Positions 5,663-8,093 of a stretch of 8,093 nucleotides of DNA are shown in pieces. A program made the position numbers and the translations under genes. This DNA comes from Methanobacteriota archaeon (lineage in GTDB: Archaea; Hydrothermarchaeota; Hydrothermarchaeia; Hydrothermarchaeales; JACRDW01), in contig JACRDW010000147.1 in assembly GCA_016212785.1 (NCBI GenBank), positions 1 to 8,093 of the forward strand, read 5' to 3'. Under the pieces are notes generated by a model. The model did no database searches. It was not told the DNA's origin and saw only the letters and a program-made list of their open reading frames with translations. Each line of letters begins with the position of its first letter. Within the stretch, counting starts at the first letter, position 1.

Positions 5663-7172
5663 TGCAGACACCGCATTTTTTGCAGCCGTCCTTACAACTA
5701 TCCGAAACTTCTCCTCTTAAAGATTTTTCGTACTCCTCTATTAAATACTTTTTTTTCACTCCAGCATCGATTTTATCCCAGGGCAAGGCTTCATCCGGAG
5801 CTCTTTCCTTCACGTAGCGGTTGAATTCCACTCCCTCTTCCCTGAAAGCTCTTCTGAAAGCTCCCATTCCACCGCCGTGGTAAAATGCCTTTTCAATTAT
5901 TCTCGAGAGCTGCTCATCGCCTCTCGCTATCGTCGCCTGAAGAAACGCCTCCTTGAAATTTTCAAAGCTGCAGCTGCGCAGTTTTTCGAAAATCTTTCTC
6001 TTTTTGTTCAGCGCTGCAATTTCTTCAAATCCGAACCACTGAAAAGGAGTATGCGGCTTCGGCACAAACGGATTTATGCTCAGTCTCACATTTCCTTCTA
6101 TTTTTTTTACAAGGTTCACGACATCGTAGATATCTTCGAGTTTTTCTCCGGGAGTTCCTATCATGAAGTAGAGCTTTATTTTTTTGATTCCGTGCTCGAG
6201 CGCAAGTTTTATTGCGCTGCTCACTTCCCCGTCGCTCAGCTTTTTGTTCATCACCGCTCTCAATCTCTCATTAGACTCCGGAGCGAGAGTCAAGCTCTTC
6301 TGTCCGCTCTTCACCATCGCATCCACTATTGCTGCGGTTAAATTATCTGCACGAAGCGAGGGTATCGAAATTTGCAGATTTTTTTCAAGCAAAAATTTGC
6401 AGAGTTTGTCTATCTGCGAGTAGTCAGAAACAGAGGCGCCGAGAATTGTAATCTTCTTTGGGTTATTTGCTGCTATCCCCCTGTTCACGATTTCTTTCAA
6501 ATTTTCCAGACCTCTCTCCCTCGGCGGCCGAGAAATAAAGCAGCCCATGCAGAACCTGCATCCCCTTGCACATCCTCTGGAAACCTCGAGAAGAAAAGTC
6601 TCACCGAACGCGGTTTCAGGAGACATTATCTGTATGACAGGATGATAGCTGTTCAGATTTTTCAGGTATGCGCGCTTCGTTGGATTGTCAAGCGCTGAAA
6701 TATATGCGCCTTCAACATCTGAAAAATTCCCAGCGTTTTTCCTAATTTCAAATCGCTCAATGAATGGAATCACATTTGCCTCAGCCTCGCCGATTAAAAA
6801 TACGTCTATGAATCTTTTAAGAGGATATGGATTTACTGTACACGGTCCACCTACAATGACGAGCTGCTTTCGTTCTTCCCTCCTCAGCGGGATTCCGTTT
6901 CTGTGCAGGATTTTTAAAATGTTCAGCGCATCCAACTCAAACTGCCATGAAAAAGCAATTATGTCGAAATCTCCGAGCTTTGAGTTTGTTTCCAGACTTC
7001 TGTCAAAATCTAAAAAAAGTCTCTCGCAGTAAACATTTTCTAGAGAATTCAAAATATTATAAACTATTTGAAAGCCCAGATTTGCCATCCCGACGACATA
7101 GAAATTCGGGTAAACCAAGGCAACTCTAATTTTATTTCTGAAATCTTTAAAAACGACGTTGCGCTCGAGCAT
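5649..7172 (-). CDS. B12-binding-type radical SAM protein (TIGR03960-like), reaction unknown
   Basis: A 507-residue enzyme. The N-terminal part (about 15-140) looks like a cobalamin-binding Rossmann domain of the YgiQ/TIGR03960 kind: RVALVYPNFYVVGMANLG (16-33), AFSW (73-76), VGGPCTVNPYP (107-117) and DVFLIGEAE (123-131). It lacks the DxHxxG base-on motif. The radical SAM core starts at SRGCARGCRFCMGC (198-211), with Cys201, Cys205 and Cys208 as cluster ligands. It continues through LAPESNERLR (296-305) and FMIGTPGE (336-343), consistent with the SAM-binding barrel. The tail has PWDKIDAGV (464-472) and a Cys-rich end, Cys493-x3-Cys497-x2-Cys500-x2-Cys503, as in bacterial TIGR03960 proteins. 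The DUF2344 part that bacterial versions often carry is absent. No substrate is known to me. A TATA box 25 bases upstream of the ATG implies a leaderless mRNA. It is first gene of an operon with the DUF2095-like gene. Confidence 0.85.
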   Translation of the reverse strand: MLERNVVFKDFRNKIRVALVYPNFYVVGMANLGFQIVYNILNSLENVYCERLFLDFDRSLETNSKLGDFDIIAFSWQFELDALNILKILHRNGIPLRREERKQLVIVGGPCTVNPYPLKRFIDVFLIGEAEANVIPFIERFEIRKNAGNFSDVEGAYISALDNPTKRAYLKNLNSYHPVIQIMSPETAFGETFLLEVSRGCARGCRFCMGCFISRPPRERGLENLKEIVNRGIAANNPKKITILGASVSDYSQIDKLCKFLLEKNLQISIPSLRADNLTAAIVDAMVKSGQKSLTLAPESNERLRAVMNKKLSDGEVSSAIKLALEHGIKKIKLYFMIGTPGEKLEDIYDVVNLVKKIEGNVRLSINPFVPKPHTPFQWFGFEEIAALNKKRKIFEKLRSCSFENFKEAFLQATIARGDEQLSRIIEKAFYHGGGMGAFRRAFREEGVEFNRYVKERAPDEALPWDKIDAGVKKKYLIEEYEKSLRGEVSDSCKDGCKKCGVCNGGI

Positions 7173-7192
7173 GTTTTAAATTTGTACTAATA

Positions 7193-7201
7193 AGTATAAA
7201 A
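7193..7201. promoter_or_regulatory. TATA-type element in the divergent radical SAM / zinc-protein promoter
   Basis: On the minus strand it reads TTTTATACT, centred about 25 bases upstream of the radical SAM ATG, a good leaderless promoter. On the plus strand the same bases read AGTATAAAA and could start a transcript near 7223, just before the zinc-protein gene. The minus-strand role is better supported by spacing. A TTTAAATT at 7175-7182 is an alternative box for the plus strand. Confidence 0.5.
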
Positions 7202-7221
7202 TTGTGCACGTTAAAATTTGC

Positions 7222-7225
7222 AGGA
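7222..7225 (+). promoter_or_regulatory. Ribosome binding site that selects the ATG start of the zinc-binding-type protein
   Basis: AGGA, followed by AAGAAT and the ATG at 7232. It lies within the longer reading from the TTG at 7202, making the shorter protein more likely. Confidence 0.5.
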
Positions 7226-7231
7226 AAGAAT

Positions 7232-7516
7232 ATGGCTACCTGCAAATTCTGCAGAAATGCTGCAAATGAGAACGTAAAGTACGACTTTCCCACGTGCGAG
7301 AAGCACCGCCATGAAATTGATGCTTTTTTTGAAAAGAAGAAAGAGATGCTGGTTGAATTTGACGACATGCGAACACTGGAAAGATTCGCAAAGCTTAATC
7401 CCGATATTATTTGCTGTCCGTGCTGCGGCGGCGGAATGCAGATTCACCACTGGAAAGCACAAAAAAATGTTAGAGTCCCGATTTTTAAGTGCGCGAAGTG
7501 CGAGTTCCTTGGGTGA
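7232..7516 (+). CDS. Small Cys/His-rich protein with two likely zinc sites
   Basis: A 94-residue protein I do not recognise by name. Two metal-site-like clusters frame a charged helix. The N-terminal one is Cys4-x2-Cys7 with Cys22-x2-His25. The C-terminal one starts with ICCPCCGGGM (60-69), which supplies Cys61/62 and Cys64/65, then His72/His73 and Cys87-x2-Cys90. The second resembles a zinc ribbon. The middle (27-56) is acidic-basic and probably helical. There is no signal or membrane segment. A role as a nucleic-acid-binding or partner-binding zinc protein is possible but inferred only from the motifs. The start is set by the AGGA site. The gene is divergent from the radical SAM gene; its stop is two bases from the end of the convergent GlmU-like gene. 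Confidence 0.8.
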   Translation: MATCKFCRNAANENVKYDFPTCEKHRHEIDAFFEKKKEMLVEFDDMRTLERFAKLNPDIICCPCCGGGMQIHHWKAQKNVRVPIFKCAKCEFLG

Positions 7517-7518
7517 GT

Positions 7519-8093
7519 TTACTTCTTCAGCGCCTGCTTCTGCAGAATGAAAGAATTCGGAGGAATGTCTTTGTAAACTATAACTCCGGGACCGATTAAA
7601 CTGTTGCTGCCGATTTTGCGTCCTGCATTTATCATAACGTTCAGTCCGATTTTAACGTTATCGCCGATGAGGCAGCCGAATTTTCTCCTGCCCGTATCTT
7701 TAAGTTCGCTGCGGATTCGCATCTTTACATTCTTCTCATCCAGGCGCAAATTTCCCACAAGCGTGCCGGCTCCAATGTTGCAATTTTTGCCGATTATCGA
7801 GTCCCCTATGTATGACAGGTGCGGAACGTTAGTGCGGTCCATTATTATTGAATTTTTCACCTCTACTCCGTTTCCAATTTTGCAGTCATCGCCTATGGAA
7901 GTGAAGCTCCGCAGATATGCATTCGGACCTATTATCGTGTTGTCGCCTATGCAAACCGGTCCCTCTATATAGCTGCCCGATTTTATTATCGATTTCTTTC
8001 CCAAGTACAGCTTCCCCCTGCGCTTCACGAATTCTTCAATTTCGCCCCAAATTCTTTCTTCCATCCTGCCCAGCATCTCCTGGTTGGAATCTA
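7519..8093 (-). CDS. Archaeal GlmU-like sugar-1-phosphate nucleotidylyltransferase/acetyltransferase, C-terminal half (5' end outside window)
   Basis: The visible 190 residues are a left-handed beta-helix acetyltransferase domain, rich in hexapeptide turns such as GPVCIG, GPNAYL and GDDCKIG. Archaeal enzymes of this type make UDP-N-acetylglucosamine-type nucleotides; the nucleotidylyltransferase half would lie upstream. The frame stays open through DSNQE before the ATG at 8076 to the right edge, and that stretch resembles the WD(I/L)LDANE linker of the two-domain enzymes, so 8076 is probably not the start. Numbered from that Met, His86, Tyr89, Asn109, Lys115 and Lys118 have the same spacing as the acetyltransferase residues reported for Sulfolobus ST0452 (His308, Tyr311, Asn331, Lys337, Lys340; from memory), so the domain looks active. 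GDTGRRKFG-type sequence (LKDTGRRKFG, 125-134) is also family-like. A stand-alone acetyltransferase starting at 8076 is the alternative. Confidence 0.85.
   Translation of the reverse strand, partial: DSNQEMLGRMEERIWGEIEEFVKRRGKLYLGKKSIIKSGSYIEGPVCIGDNTIIGPNAYLRSFTSIGDDCKIGNGVEVKNSIIMDRTNVPHLSYIGDSIIGKNCNIGAGTLVGNLRLDEKNVKMRIRSELKDTGRRKFGCLIGDNVKIGLNVMINAGRKIGSNSLIGPGVIVYKDIPPNSFILQKQALKK

Noticed and set aside
5877..6341. Open frame on the plus strand opposite the radical SAM gene (154 codons)
   Set aside because: It is antisense to the conserved radical SAM barrel and has no motif, promoter or ribosome site of its own.
7519..8076. Stand-alone acetyltransferase starting at the ATG at 8076
   Set aside because: The frame continues open to the window edge and the preceding residues resemble the linker of two-domain archaeal GlmU-type enzymes.

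Overview
The window reads as a gene-dense stretch of an archaeal chromosome, most likely from a euryarchaeote. Three things support this. It has a full-architecture archaeosine tRNA-guanine transglycosylase (TgtA) with its PUA tail. It has gene families that are typically archaeal (fused NAD(P)HX epimerase/dehydratase, archaeal GlmU-type enzyme, a small protein resembling DUF2095). Its promoters are archaeal: TATA boxes lie about 25-28 bases upstream of several start codons, which implies leaderless mRNAs. I cannot name the genus from the sequence alone.

Layout, left to right: tgtA (minus strand, 3' end cut by the left edge); a 53-base divergent promoter region; nnrDE-type NAD(P)H-hydrate repair enzyme (plus); an MFS transporter (minus), whose end overlaps the nnrDE end by 20 bases; a 156-base non-coding gap with a strong TATA palindrome followed by a two-tier hairpin and a T-run, a candidate small RNA on the plus strand; a 69-residue two-cluster ferredoxin (minus) that lacks one cluster-I cysteine; a Sfm1-like SPOUT methyltransferase (plus); a translationally coupled pair on the minus strand, a B12-binding-type radical SAM protein followed by a small DUF2095-like protein; a 59-base divergent promoter; a 94-residue Cys/His-rich zinc-binding-type protein (plus); and the acetyltransferase half of an archaeal GlmU-like enzyme (minus) that runs off the right edge.

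Most of these are single housekeeping genes arranged alternately on the two strands, not one long operon. Convergent neighbours touch or overlap at their 3' ends and divergent neighbours share very short promoter regions. There is no sign of mobile elements, CRISPR arrays, tRNAs or recent transfer. The only clear operon is radical SAM + DUF2095-like. RNA or translation modification recurs (TgtA surely; the SPOUT enzyme by family), but a shared pathway is not shown by the sequence.

The observations most worth following are the candidate small RNA at about 4441-4499, the radical SAM/DUF2095-like pair, the archaeal Sfm1-like methyltransferase whose target is unknown, and the ferredoxin with a CxxAxxC first cluster. 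No gene-free stretch exceeds 300 bases.
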